A stretch of DNA of 64,000 nt from CALGLS01 sp047626155 (lineage in GTDB: Bacteria > Bacteroidota > Bacteroidia > Chitinophagales > Saprospiraceae): positions 42,165 to 106,164 of the forward strand of contig JBLHRR010000004.1 of assembly GCA_047626155.1 (NCBI GenBank). Reading direction: 5' to 3'. Position 1 is the first letter of the stretch. Each line of letters opens with the position of its first letter. A program made the translations under genes and the position numbers. The notes beneath the pieces were generated by a model. That model was not told where the DNA came from. It saw only the letters and a program-made list of their open reading frames with translations, and did no database searches. Shown here one piece after another: positions 32,804-42,843 of the stretch.

Positions 32804-35617
32804 TTATTTCCTTACCATCAACTTCTGCACAAAGTAATCGTCCCCTTTCTTAAATGAAACCCAATAAACCCCTGCTGCTACGTTTGGCACTATAAAGGAC
32901 AACAAACGATCTGTCTCTGTAAGAGACAGTGGATATTCAATCCCGATTATATCTACAAATCGAATCGACTTAATATCTACTGTTTCATCTAGTAATATTT
33001 GAATTGTATTCCCCACCTCAACAGGGTTGGGGAGCAATGTCATACTGGGAACCGTTGGAGGAATTTCTACTTCAGGAGCTTCAAAATAACCTGTTGGCGG
33101 TATAACTTTTTGAGAAGTATAAACTCGGTATTCGCCCCGTGCAAAAACTAATTCAGCTTGCGTATCTGTTACCTCCAGTTCCTTACCCGTCAGGTATTCA
33201 TGCCAAGTGCCGGTATAAGGGAATTCAGGATTGATGGCGGCATCATCAAGATTAAAATTCGCTAGGGTCACCACATCCATTTCTGGGTGGCGCAAATGAA
33301 CTTTATTAGTATAGGCGTCATCAAAAAAGTCAAAATCTGTTGTTGAAAAAGTTGGATAATTTGTTTTCAAATGTAGAATTGCAGTCGTTCTATCATACAA
33401 TTCTCGCCGATTTTCATCTTCAAAATATTCCCAGTGAATGGGTTTACGGGCAAGACGACAATCGTTGCTAATGGAACCGTCCTCACAGCGATTAATGGAA
33501 AAGTCATAGCCTAATTCACCAAACTGCCAGAGCATCTTTGGTCCCGGCAAACTCAAAAAGACAGTTGTTGCAGCAGCAACTCTATCCACACTTATTGCTA
33601 AATTTTTGGTGTTATAATCATCCAGGTTGTTGCCCCATGTTTTTGTTTTGAAACCCATACGCTCTTCATCGTGGCTCTCCATGTAAGCGATCAGACCTGG
33701 CTGCACCCAACCTCTATTGGTATAATCTGCCCAGTCCAAATTAGAGGAATATCCCATGGCTGCTTCCGCAAAATCATGCGTGGCATTGCCCCATAGCATC
33801 ATACCGTAATTGGCCAATTCTTTTTCTTCCGTATTGCTTGCAAAGTGTTCTAAAATAACATAGGAGCTGGGATCTAAGCTCCAAATATGATCCGCATAAT
33901 CTTTTAAAATAGCGATGCGGCCAGCGTCGTACTGCGACATAATATCAGAGTTGTTTCCTGAATTTTTTTGCGTCAAACCTTTCGATAAATCAAAACGGAA
34001 TCCGTCAAACTGGAATTCTTCAATCCAATATTTTAGGACTTGTTTGACCCAGTTTTTGGTATGAATACTTTCATGGTTAAAATCATAACCTACGTTAAAT
34101 GGATGTCGTGGGGTTTCGTTAAGCCATGGACTGTCGGGCGAAGGCCTGAAGCCTGCGCTATTCCAATACAATTGACACAAAGGGCTTTGTGAAAAGGCGT
34201 GGTTAAAAACTACATCCAGGATAACGGCGATTCCTCGTTGGTGAGCTGCATCGATGACCGCTCGAAGTTGATCCCGCGATCCATAATATTTGTCCACGGC
34301 TTGATGAAAACTTGGATTATAGCCCCAACTATTATTACCCTCAAACTCTTGAATAGGCAGCAACTCAATGGCATTTATACCTAGTCGATCTAAATAGTCT
34401 AATGTATCTAGCAAAGACTTGTAATTATGATCTTCCAGAAAATCACGCATTAAAATTTCATAAATAACCAAGTCGGTATTTTCAGGTTTATCGAAGTTGG
34501 AGACCTGCCAATTGTATGTTGATTTTTCAAGATCAAAAGCTGTTACAATCGCTGTGGTTTGTCCCTCAGGGTAAGCAGGTAAAGTCGCCTTTACATCTGT
34601 TGGGATATCGTCATCATTCCAGGGGTCGAGCACAATTTCTGCATAAGGGTCAGCAATTTTTATGGCGCCATCTACCAGATATTGATAAGTGTTTTGTCCA
34701 TTTTCAAACTGACTTCGAGGCCGTTCAATCCAGAAGATATTTCCATCTTCTGATTTATTCATTTTATAATCAACATTTACGTTATAACCATTTGCTGGAC
34801 ACAGTAAAAAAACATGCTCTTTGTTGGGCGCAACTAAGCTAAAAATGTAACTGTCATTGGAGTAATAATTTAATCCTGATTGGATACCAACGGGCGGATT
34901 TTGTAGCGTTTCATTTTCGTTAATAACAAAATAAGTTCTTGCTATCTCTAATGTAGTCGTTCCATCAGACACGGTGATTTCCAGTTCATGCGCGCCTAAA
35001 GTTGTTGGCTGAATGTAAAAATCTGCGTTAAGAGCATTGGCCGTGTACACCGTGTTTCCATTGTCAAGGATGCTGATGTCAGCCACTTCATTTACTTGAA
35101 GGTTTATTTGTAGACTGTCTGTTAAGTAAATAATAGAGTTGTTGTTTTGTGGAGTGATAAGGTTTATAAATAGGCCCTCGTCTGGTGGGTAAACATCGAG
35201 AAAAATATCCCCTCCGTCTTCTGCACGTCCAACAATAGATCCATCGGTACTTCGGAAAACAAAAGCCAATTGTTCAACCAATTCACCAGGATCAACGTCA
35301 TAGAAATCTTCGATATTATAAGTCAGAGAATAGATGTTATTTCCTTCATCTGTCATCAGTACATTTGGGTCGGCAGTTCCCCAGCTTCCTTGCACATGTT
35401 TCCAGTCACTTGGCCCATTGCTTTGGGAAGTAATGACACCAGTGTGCGCAAATACATCATCCGCAAAATTGTCAAGAGCTGCGTTGCCTTCGCTTGCATC
35501 AAAGTACACCGTTACATCATCTTCTTGAGTTGGAAAGGCGGGTTCTGTCCACACCACTTGAGCCTCTAAAAAGACATTGAGTGCCAAAAAGAATAGAAAT
35601 ATTAATCTAATTTTCAT
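32804..35617 (-). CDS. Secreted GH13 alpha-amylase with T9SS sorting domain
   Basis: The 937-residue protein has a signal peptide (FLALNVFLEAQ) and N-terminal beta domains (about 20-370, including a CBM48-like region around NKEHVFLLCPANGYN). The GH13 catalytic barrel (about 380-740) has conserved regions WGYNPSF, ILDVVFNHA, DGFRFDLSKG (nucleophile Asp), VILEHFAS (acid Glu) and ESHDEER (transition-state Asp). A C-terminal amylase beta domain is followed by a T9SS type A-like tail (MTLLPNPVEVGNTIQILL to LMVRK). It is probably exported to the cell surface to cut starch or glycogen. The frame extends to a GTG at 35635, but the ATG at 35617 places the signal peptide correctly. It belongs to the starch locus continuing to 47363. 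Confidence 0.92.
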   Translation of the reverse strand: MKIRLIFLFFLALNVFLEAQVVWTEPAFPTQEDDVTVYFDASEGNAALDNFADDVFAHTGVITSQSNGPSDWKHVQGSWGTADPNVLMTDEGNNIYSLTYNIEDFYDVDPGELVEQLAFVFRSTDGSIVGRAEDGGDIFLDVYPPDEGLFINLITPQNNNSIIYLTDSLQINLQVNEVADISILDNGNTVYTANALNADFYIQPTTLGAHELEITVSDGTTTLEIARTYFVINENETLQNPPVGIQSGLNYYSNDSYIFSLVAPNKEHVFLLCPANGYNVNVDYKMNKSEDGNIFWIERPRSQFENGQNTYQYLVDGAIKIADPYAEIVLDPWNDDDIPTDVKATLPAYPEGQTTAIVTAFDLEKSTYNWQVSNFDKPENTDLVIYEILMRDFLEDHNYKSLLDTLDYLDRLGINAIELLPIQEFEGNNSWGYNPSFHQAVDKYYGSRDQLRAVIDAAHQRGIAVILDVVFNHAFSQSPLCQLYWNSAGFRPSPDSPWLNETPRHPFNVGYDFNHESIHTKNWVKQVLKYWIEEFQFDGFRFDLSKGLTQKNSGNNSDIMSQYDAGRIAILKDYADHIWSLDPSSYVILEHFASNTEEKELANYGMMLWGNATHDFAEAAMGYSSNLDWADYTNRGWVQPGLIAYMESHDEERMGFKTKTWGNNLDDYNTKNLAISVDRVAAATTVFLSLPGPKMLWQFGELGYDFSINRCEDGSISNDCRLARKPIHWEYFEDENRRELYDRTTAILHLKTNYPTFSTTDFDFFDDAYTNKVHLRHPEMDVVTLANFNLDDAAINPEFPYTGTWHEYLTGKELEVTDTQAELVFARGEYRVYTSQKVIPPTGYFEAPEVEIPPTVPSMTLLPNPVEVGNTIQILLDETVDIKSIRFVDIIGIEYPLSLTETDRLLSFIVPNVAAGVYWVSFKKGDDYFVQKLMVRK

Positions 35618-35743
35618 CGTTTTTTTATTTTTCACAAATTACAGATAATCAGATAGATATTAGTTGTTTTTCTGTTAAATTAATAGTAAAATGATTATAG
35701 TTCATTTTTAAAATTAAGGTCCGTTATTAAATTACATTTTTAT

Positions 35744-37993
35744 ATGAAATACGCCATTAAAAATTCGTTAATTTTAGTATTTAATTTGCTCCTGTTTAGC
35801 GCAAATGCACAATATACTTTTCCGGAGAAAGGCTATGTTTTTGACGATGCAGAACCCCCTAGGATAGATATTTTTATAGATAGTGATTCTCTACAACAAT
35901 TATTGGATTTAGATAATTTGCAAGAAAATCATGAATATCCCGCGACCTTTATTTTTACAAAAAGCAATAGCCTGGATACTGTCGAAAATATTGGGTTTCG
36001 CTTACGCGGAAATACATCCAGGGGCGCGGGTAAAAAATCATTTAAAGTTTCCTTCAATCGTTTTATAAGTGGTCAAAAATTTTACGATTTAGAGAAAATG
36101 AATCTTAACGGAGAGCACAATGATCCTTCGATTATGCGCTCTAAATTATGTTGGGAACTTTGCAATTGGACTGAAGTACCATCTGCACGAGCCAATCATG
36201 TTGCTTTGTATATTAATGAGGAATACAAAGGTTTGTATCTCAATGTAGAACACGTTGATGAGGAGTTTATACAAAAACGATTGTCCGACAATTCAGGTAA
36301 TTTGTATAAATGTCTTTATCCCGCCGATTTACATTATAAGGGCGAAGACCCGAACTTATATAAAGAAGAATTTTGGGGACGACCTGCCTATCAACTCAAA
36401 ACAAACTTGGACGCTAATGATTACAGTGACTTGGCCCATTTTATTGACGTCCTCAACTTTTGGGTCGGGGAAAGTTTTAAATGTGAAATGGAACGAATAT
36501 TTGATATAGATACCTATCTTAAAAATATTGCTTTAGATATTCTAACAAGCAACTGGGATGGCCCCATTGTCAACAAAAACAATTTCTATTTGTACCACGA
36601 CCCCTGTTCAGATAAGTTGGTCTACCTTCCTTATGATTTGGATAATACGCTTGGCATTGATTGGTTCGGAGTTGATTGGGCTAACACGGATATTTATAAC
36701 TGGTCTTCTAATTCAAATGAATTTCGACCTATTTTTGAAAAAATAATGATTGTTCCGGAATATCGAAATCGCTTTAGTTTTTACCTCGAGCAAATCATTA
36801 CGAACCATTTTAATAGTGACCTTCTAGAACCGTATCTATCGGAAAAGAAAAATCAACTAGCTCCTTTTCGCAGCCCCGATACTTATGCCGAACTTGATTA
36901 TGGATATAATTTTGTGAATTTCTTACAAAGCTTTGAAGAGGCTTCGGGCGACCATGTTACTTATGGTTTGACAGATTATGTAACGGTTCGGTCGGAGTCG
37001 GCGCTTGATCAAATAGAACTCGTCGATATATTTCCGGTGGTTAAAAATATTGCTATTGATTGGTCTGAAAATGAAGTGAATTTTGACATCGCAACGCTTG
37101 ATGATGGCATTGTTGAACAAGCGATTTTTCGTTATAAAATAGGAAATCAAGCTTGGCAAAATGAAGTATTAACTATCTCAAATGATACGGCAGCTTTCAC
37201 TTTGACTACAAGCGAAACAGAAACCCTGACTTACTACGTGGAACTAACGGATGACATTGGTCAACAAAGTTTTTACCCACGTTGTCAGGACGGAGAATTA
37301 TTGCTGGGTTTTCACCCAACACCCAACTTAGTCATTAATGAATTCATGGCAAGTAATACAAATGGCGTAACAGATAATTTTGGAGAACAGGAAGATTGGA
37401 TTGAGATTTATAACGCGGGTAACTATCCACTGCAGTTGTCCCATTTCTACCTTTCAGACGATCGGGAGAATACAACAAAATGGAAACTTCCGTTCCAAAT
37501 GCTTTATCCTGGAGAATACGAAGTCTTTTGGGCGGATGACGATAAGGAGCAAGGGAGTAATCATTGCAATTTCAAACTCAAAAAAGGAGGAGAATTTATC
37601 GGTCTCTTTGATAAAAAGAACAATCACTTTTCGGTAATAGACAGTTTGACTTATTCTGAGCAAACAAGCGATGTGTCTTCTGCCCGTTCACCAAATGGAA
37701 CTGGAATTTTTGAATTCGATGAAAGTCCGACTTTCGGATATAACAATGATTTGACAATAGGAGTGAATGCAATGCTTGATTTTGACATTCAACTTTATCC
37801 CAACCCTGCTTCGGAGCAATTATTTATTTTTTCCAACAATAAAAACACGTATGACTTAGAAGCTTATGATGTTAACGGGAGGTTACTGTTCAGCAAAGAG
37901 AATAGCGACAACCTAGAGGTAGGTCATTTAGAGAACGGTGTATATTTCTTAAAAGTAGAAGGGCAGATCAAACGGTTTATGATATTAAAGTAG
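35744..37993 (+). CDS. CotH kinase family protein with C-terminal lamin-tail and T9SS sorting domain
   Basis: The 749-residue secreted protein has a signal peptide (1-22, FSANAQ). The CotH domain (about 30-370) contains FRLRGNTSRGAGKKSFKVS, KMNLNGEHNDPSIMRSKL, LYLNVEHVDEEF and the acidic YLPYDLDNTLG. A beta domain (about 425-510) is followed by a lamin-tail domain (about 525-665, VINEFMASNTNGVTDNFGEQ, DWIEIYNAG). A type A T9SS tail closes the protein (DIQLYPNPASEQLFIFSN to RFMILK). Domain order is reversed relative to the CotH protein at 24241-26808, where the lamin-tail is N-terminal. It is divergent from the amylase and convergent with susD, which places it inside the starch locus, an unusual setting. 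Its role there is unknown. Confidence 0.87.
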   Translation: MKYAIKNSLILVFNLLLFSANAQYTFPEKGYVFDDAEPPRIDIFIDSDSLQQLLDLDNLQENHEYPATFIFTKSNSLDTVENIGFRLRGNTSRGAGKKSFKVSFNRFISGQKFYDLEKMNLNGEHNDPSIMRSKLCWELCNWTEVPSARANHVALYINEEYKGLYLNVEHVDEEFIQKRLSDNSGNLYKCLYPADLHYKGEDPNLYKEEFWGRPAYQLKTNLDANDYSDLAHFIDVLNFWVGESFKCEMERIFDIDTYLKNIALDILTSNWDGPIVNKNNFYLYHDPCSDKLVYLPYDLDNTLGIDWFGVDWANTDIYNWSSNSNEFRPIFEKIMIVPEYRNRFSFYLEQIITNHFNSDLLEPYLSEKKNQLAPFRSPDTYAELDYGYNFVNFLQSFEEASGDHVTYGLTDYVTVRSESALDQIELVDIFPVVKNIAIDWSENEVNFDIATLDDGIVEQAIFRYKIGNQAWQNEVLTISNDTAAFTLTTSETETLTYYVELTDDIGQQSFYPRCQDGELLLGFHPTPNLVINEFMASNTNGVTDNFGEQEDWIEIYNAGNYPLQLSHFYLSDDRENTTKWKLPFQMLYPGEYEVFWADDDKEQGSNHCNFKLKKGGEFIGLFDKKNNHFSVIDSLTYSEQTSDVSSARSPNGTGIFEFDESPTFGYNNDLTIGVNAMLDFDIQLYPNPASEQLFIFSNNKNTYDLEAYDVNGRLLFSKENSDNLEVGHLENGVYFLKVEGQIKRFMILK

Positions 37994-38013
37994 GCACCAA
38001 CCGTAAGGATAAA

Positions 38014-38052
38014 AAATAGGAGTCATGCGATTCGTTCGCATGACTCCTATTT
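38014..38052. terminator. Bidirectional terminator between CotH and SusD genes
   Basis: A perfect 17-bp stem, aaataggagtcatgcga (38014-38030) with its complement at 38036-38052, has a 5-base loop and A/T-rich flanks. It lies between convergent genes. Confidence 0.88.
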
Positions 38053-38107
38053 AAAATTAACTATTAAGATTCTTTGATAAAGTTACGTCAGAATCAAAGA
38101 AGGATTA

Positions 38108-39673
38108 TTAATAGCCTGTGTTCTGTTTCAAGTTCGGATTAGCGGCCAGATCTGAAGCAGGAATCGGGAAGGTATTCCGAAATGATTCTGTAGGTCGCCC
38201 ATCCTTTTCCGCACCTTTCCAAGGCCATACGTAATCGCCAGCCGTAAATTTACCAAAGCGAACGAGGTCAATTCGTCGAGTGCCTTCCCAATATAATTCT
38301 CGTACACGCTCATCCAAAATAAAAGGTAAATCCAAATCAGTAGTGGTGATATTACCGCTGTCATTGAGGTAAGCGCGTTCTCGAAGTTGATTAATAAGGT
38401 TCACCGCTTCACCGATATCGCCACCTTGTCCATTCCGTAACACTGCTTCTGCATACATCAAGTGTGCATCTGCCAAACGGAAAAGGGGGTAGTCCGTATC
38501 AACATGCGTAGGGTCAGAGCCCGGCTCTCCTGCCATGTTGGTATTGGTATATTTAGGCACTGCGATTCCTTCTGTAAATTCGCCAATGTCATTGATTTCC
38601 ATTGTCTGACCATCTGTATAAAAAATGGCTCGTTTATCAATGTCACCCGTTAGGTCAGGAAATTTTTCGAGCATAGCCGTTGTGGTACGCATACCTCCCC
38701 AACCATCACTCACCCCGTAATCAGTTGCTTCCATAGAACCACCAATAGAGCCGTGTACTAGGAAAGTTGTATTCCCCCAATTTTGAGATTGCTTTCCATC
38801 AGAATTAAGTGCAAAAATAATTTCATTGGACAGATGGTTGTCTTTCATGAACAAACTCTGGTAAGTTGGTTCTAGCTCATAGCCAGCTCCCAACACCTTG
38901 CTACAGGCCGTGACACATTCTGTATACTTAGCCGTTCCAACCATAGATTCCGCATTGAGGTAAAGCTTGGCTTGTAACATCCAGAGAGCAGCTTTATCCA
39001 CTCGCCCATATTCCGCTTGGCGAGGCTCCGACAAAATAGATTCTATTTCAGAAAGTTCGGTGTCGATGAAATTAAATAATTCTTGTGGAGTTGCCTGTAC
39101 CGGAAGATCACTTGAGATGGTGGTTACCAAAGGAATGTTTCTAAACAAATCCAATGCATGCCAATAAGCCAAGGCTCTCAAATAACGAGCTTCGGCACGA
39201 TACAAGGCTATTTCAGTATGATCGGCTTCAGGGATTCCATTGGCTGCTAATCGTTCTTCACTTGATTGCTTTAGGAAATCATTTGCAGTCGAAACAATAA
39301 AGGCGATCCGATAATACAATACTCTTACAAATTGATTTTCGGAAGACCAGGCATGATCGTGCATGTCCCGAATTCCAGCATCCGTCCAACCGATAACGGC
39401 CTCGTCTGTTGTGATTTCTTGTGCCTTCCAATAAACTCGAATGTAGGAAGTAAAACCTTCGTCATTGACAATAGAAATATCTGCATCTCCGTTTGGACCA
39501 TCTTGTCCTGTGAGGGAGTAACTTCCGTAAACCTTAGCAAGGTAGGATCGATAAGCATCTTTACTATTGAAAATTTCGAACTCCGTAGAAGCATCTTCCG
39601 GTAAGACCTCTAAATCAGTACAACCCGTTATAGCTAAAAAGGCTAAGCTTATAAAAAAGATATATTTTTTCAT
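38108..39673 (-). CDS. susD: SusD/RagB family glycan-binding outer-membrane lipoprotein
   Basis: The 521-residue lipoprotein has a lipobox ITGC (Cys18) after a short signal. The SusD fold is recognised by the helical TPR-like segments ALYRAEARYLRALAYWHALD, ALWMLQAKLYLNAE and LFRLADAHLMYAEAVLRNG, and by the C-terminal ELYWEGTRRIDLVRFGKF and NPNLKQNTGY motifs. SusD caps the SusC transporter and binds the glycan at the cell surface. It lies 12 bases downstream of susC, a standard SusCD pair. Substrate is inferred to be starch or another alpha-glucan from the flanking GH13 enzymes and SusE/F. Confidence 0.95.
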   Translation of the reverse strand: MKKYIFFISLAFLAITGCTDLEVLPEDASTEFEIFNSKDAYRSYLAKVYGSYSLTGQDGPNGDADISIVNDEGFTSYIRVYWKAQEITTDEAVIGWTDAGIRDMHDHAWSSENQFVRVLYYRIAFIVSTANDFLKQSSEERLAANGIPEADHTEIALYRAEARYLRALAYWHALDLFRNIPLVTTISSDLPVQATPQELFNFIDTELSEIESILSEPRQAEYGRVDKAALWMLQAKLYLNAESMVGTAKYTECVTACSKVLGAGYELEPTYQSLFMKDNHLSNEIIFALNSDGKQSQNWGNTTFLVHGSIGGSMEATDYGVSDGWGGMRTTTAMLEKFPDLTGDIDKRAIFYTDGQTMEINDIGEFTEGIAVPKYTNTNMAGEPGSDPTHVDTDYPLFRLADAHLMYAEAVLRNGQGGDIGEAVNLINQLRERAYLNDSGNITTTDLDLPFILDERVRELYWEGTRRIDLVRFGKFTAGDYVWPWKGAEKDGRPTESFRNTFPIPASDLAANPNLKQNTGY

Positions 39674-39685
39674 TTTTGAATAATT

Positions 39686-42600
39686 TTAAAAGTTAGCATT
39701 TAGACCAAAGGTGTATCGTCGAGATACCGGGTAAATATTGTTATCTATGCCGCCATGAAATTGAGGCAACTCCGGATCAAGTCCTGAATAGTTGCTAAAA
39801 GTGACCACGTTTTGAACCGTTAGATAGAGGCGAAAAGATTCGAAAATCTTATGAGGTTTGAAGTTGTAACCTAATGTTATGTTGTCTAGCTTTACAAAGT
39901 TTGCATTCTCAATGTATATATCAGATTTAAGTTGGCGCTCCGTAAAGTCATTAACAAATGCTGATTCGTGAATGTTGTTGGTTACCCGGTCATCTAATCG
40001 TTGGTAATAACCAGTACTTGAAGCCACATTGTTATAAATATAGTTGCCAACGCTTGCGCGAAAAGTAGCTGCGAGGTCGAATTTCTTATATCGTGTGGTT
40101 GAGGTCAAACCAAAAATAAAATCAGGAGATGCTTTTTCGGTGATGACCAAATCATTTTCATTTATAATCCCGTCACTATTTATATCTTCATAGATATCTA
40201 ACAAATCGCTTACGCCGTCGCTATTATGATCTTGATTGTCAGGTAATGGTTTTCCATTTTGCATAATGTGGCGGTAAGTTCGGAACGATTCCACACTCTC
40301 GCCAACTTTAAGTACGCGAATCGTTTGACCAACATCTCCTGAGATACCTCCAGTTTCATATCCTGGGAAATCCGGAGAATTCGAATTATCTAGTTTGGTG
40401 ATTTCATTTTTATTATAAGAGGTATTGAAATTCAAATTCCAACCCCAATTCGTTCTATCCAGGATAACCCCATTCAGTTCCAGTTCGACTCCTCTGTTTT
40501 CCATCTCTCCGATATTGGTCACAATTCGATCGCTTATATTGGTGAAAGCACCAGCTGCTACTCTAAACAATAAATCATTGGTATATTTTCTATAGACGTC
40601 AATAGCTCCACTTAGTCTGTTATCAGCAAAACCAAAATCAAGGCCTACATTCGTAGAACTTGTTTCTTCCCACTTGATGGAAGGGTCTACTCCTATTCCC
40701 CGTAAAGTGTTGACAAATTCGTCCCCAAATTGATAAGCGGCATCGCCTGTTCCATAACTATAAAAAGTGGTGAACAAGTAATCGGGAATTCCCTCATTTC
40801 CAGTTATGCCCCAACTTACGCGCAGTTTTAAATTGGAAAGTTTATCATCCCAACCATCAGCAAAAGGCTCTTCCATTATACGCCAGCCAAAAGCTGCAGC
40901 AGGAAAAAGTCCCCATTTGTTGGCATCTCCGAATCTGGAAGAACCATCGCGACGTAAGGATAAGGTCAATAGGTATCTATCTTTAGTAACAAAAATAGCT
41001 CGTCCAAAAAAGGAAATCAAACGATTGTGGAGTAAAGAAGAATCTTGTTTTATGTTTGTTGTGTAATTCCAGATATTATCCGTTTGCTTCAAAGTATCTC
41101 CCTGGATCCATCTGTTTTCTCGATCAACGTCCTGCCAGGAGTGTCCTAAAGTTACCGTCATGGATGTGGCGAGTCGATTTGATTTTCTTTTATAAGTTCC
41201 AAAGGTTTCTATAAGGCTAGAGTAATTTCTCAATTCTTCATTGAATAGGAAACCACCGCTTGTAAAGTTACCACCGTCTTTTAATAAAGGATCTCTGAAG
41301 ATTTGTTTTTCTCCTTTGGTGTAATCATAACTCAAGCTAGACTTGATAGACAAGCCCTCTAAGAACGGCAGTTCATAATTCAACGTCAAGTTATTCAGTG
41401 AACGAGTTGATGTTCCATGTTCGTCAGTCGATAAGAGTGTAGAAACGGGATTGTTGGCTGCGAGTGCATCATCCCATTGGAAATAACCACCATATTCTGA
41501 ATCAGGATCTAGTACAGGGCGGGTAGGATCAAATCCCAAGGCAGTTCCCATCACATTAGGGGCGAACTGATCTTTGGAAAAACCTGTTTTTGATTTGAGG
41601 CTAATGGTCAATTTATCGTTGAGCAATTTACCAGTCAAGTTGGCGGCAATACTGGTATTTCGATTGGCCGAAGTTTTCAGAATACCGTCGTTGTTTTGGA
41701 AACCACCAGAGAATAAGTATCTAAAAGATTTTGTACCTCCGGATAAAGAAAGATTGTGTTCTGTACTAGTTGCTCGGTCTGTTATTTCATTGACCCAGTC
41801 TGTATCAGTTTCGCCTAGGAATTCAAATTCTTGTGGCGCTTTTGCGCTAATGGCATTTCTAAAATTAGCAGTACTAAGCATTGCCGGACGACCGCTAAAG
41901 GTGGAGATACTTGCATTTCCGTTGTAGCTGATTTTTAGTTTTCCGCTCTGCCCTGATTTTGTAGTAATGATGATAACACCGTTTGCACCACGCGAACCAT
42001 ATATAGCTGCTGCGGAGGCATCTTTTAGCACAGTGATACTTTCCACATCTGCGGTGTTTATAAAATTCAATGGATTTCGTCCACTTGCATTACCTCTGTT
42101 ATCAACGGGCACGCCATCAATAACAATAAGTGGGCTATTCCCAGCATCTAGACCTGCACCTCCACGAAGGCGAATTCGATTCGCTCCTCCAGGTTCACCA
42201 TTGCTGCTAATTTGTAAGCCGGCCACTTTTCCTGTGAGTAAATTTTCAGGAGAGGAATTGACTCCTTTGTTGAATTTTTTTACATCTATTTTAGAAACCA
42301 CTCCAGTCAAATCTTCCTTACGAACGCTACCATAGCCAATGACAACAACGGCATCCATTAGTTCGCTAGCAACTTTCATCGCAATGTCAACTTGCTTATT
42401 ATCGCTTAGTAAAAAATATTGAGTGGAGTAACCGGTATAGGAAAAAACCAAGCTATCGCCTTTTTGAGCTGAGATGGTGTAATTCCCGCTAATATCCGAA
42501 ACGGCTCCTATTTGATTCGGTCCTGAAACCAAGATATTGACTCCAATAAGTTCCTCGCCTGTTTCGGCATCTGTTACTTTACCCGTCGCCTGCGCAAACA

Positions 42601-42688
42601 GATTGAGGCTACTTAAGAAGAGTAAGGAGAACAACAAGGCAGTTATGATTTTTTGCCCTTTTAGGTAAGATCTAAATTTTATTTTCAT
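39686..42688 (-). CDS. susC: SusC/RagA family TonB-dependent outer-membrane transporter
   Basis: The 1000-residue protein has a signal peptide ending LNLFAQ, then a carboxypeptidase-like N-terminal domain (GKVTDAETGEELIGVNILVSG). The SusC plug follows, with AVVVIGYGSVRKEDLTGVVS and ASAAAIYGSRGANGVIIITT, and then a long beta barrel ending in SRRYTFGLNANF. It imports oligosaccharides using TonB energy. The longest frame begins at 42742, but that extension would be encoded inside a terminator hairpin; the ATG at 42688 directly precedes the signal peptide and is chosen. It is transcribed before susD. Confidence 0.95.
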   Translation of the reverse strand: MKIKFRSYLKGQKIITALLFSLLFLSSLNLFAQATGKVTDAETGEELIGVNILVSGPNQIGAVSDISGNYTISAQKGDSLVFSYTGYSTQYFLLSDNKQVDIAMKVASELMDAVVVIGYGSVRKEDLTGVVSKIDVKKFNKGVNSSPENLLTGKVAGLQISSNGEPGGANRIRLRGGAGLDAGNSPLIVIDGVPVDNRGNASGRNPLNFINTADVESITVLKDASAAAIYGSRGANGVIIITTKSGQSGKLKISYNGNASISTFSGRPAMLSTANFRNAISAKAPQEFEFLGETDTDWVNEITDRATSTEHNLSLSGGTKSFRYLFSGGFQNNDGILKTSANRNTSIAANLTGKLLNDKLTISLKSKTGFSKDQFAPNVMGTALGFDPTRPVLDPDSEYGGYFQWDDALAANNPVSTLLSTDEHGTSTRSLNNLTLNYELPFLEGLSIKSSLSYDYTKGEKQIFRDPLLKDGGNFTSGGFLFNEELRNYSSLIETFGTYKRKSNRLATSMTVTLGHSWQDVDRENRWIQGDTLKQTDNIWNYTTNIKQDSSLLHNRLISFFGRAIFVTKDRYLLTLSLRRDGSSRFGDANKWGLFPAAAFGWRIMEEPFADGWDDKLSNLKLRVSWGITGNEGIPDYLFTTFYSYGTGDAAYQFGDEFVNTLRGIGVDPSIKWEETSSTNVGLDFGFADNRLSGAIDVYRKYTNDLLFRVAAGAFTNISDRIVTNIGEMENRGVELELNGVILDRTNWGWNLNFNTSYNKNEITKLDNSNSPDFPGYETGGISGDVGQTIRVLKVGESVESFRTYRHIMQNGKPLPDNQDHNSDGVSDLLDIYEDINSDGIINENDLVITEKASPDFIFGLTSTTRYKKFDLAATFRASVGNYIYNNVASSTGYYQRLDDRVTNNIHESAFVNDFTERQLKSDIYIENANFVKLDNITLGYNFKPHKIFESFRLYLTVQNVVTFSNYSGLDPELPQFHGGIDNNIYPVSRRYTFGLNANF

Positions 42689-42713
42689 AAGTATTTCGTT
42701 TGAAAGCAAAAAA

Positions 42714-42779
42714 AATGAGCCATCTAATAGTAAAGAGTGCACGTATACGTGCGCATATTACTACTAGTGAGATGGCTCA
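42714..42779 (-). terminator. Terminator between the SusE/F-like gene and susC
   Basis: atgagccatct (42714-42724) pairs with agatggctcat (42769-42779) and encloses the palindrome gcacgtatacgtgc. On the minus strand it is followed by attttttttg, a classic T-run. It separates the upstream lipoprotein gene from susC and may let partial read-through set their ratio (inference). Confidence 0.82.
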
Positions 42780-42843
42780 TCTTTTCTATCTAATGTCAAT
42801 GGTGCTATAAATCATGATATAGCTAGACAAAAATGATTTCTAT

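Noticed and set aside
35618..35635. GTG start extending the secreted amylase by six residues.
   Set aside because: The ATG at 35617 directly precedes a well-formed signal peptide.
42689..42742. Longer susC start at 42742.
   Set aside because: The added 18 residues precede an intact signal peptide and lie in a terminator hairpin; the ATG at 42688 is the proper start.
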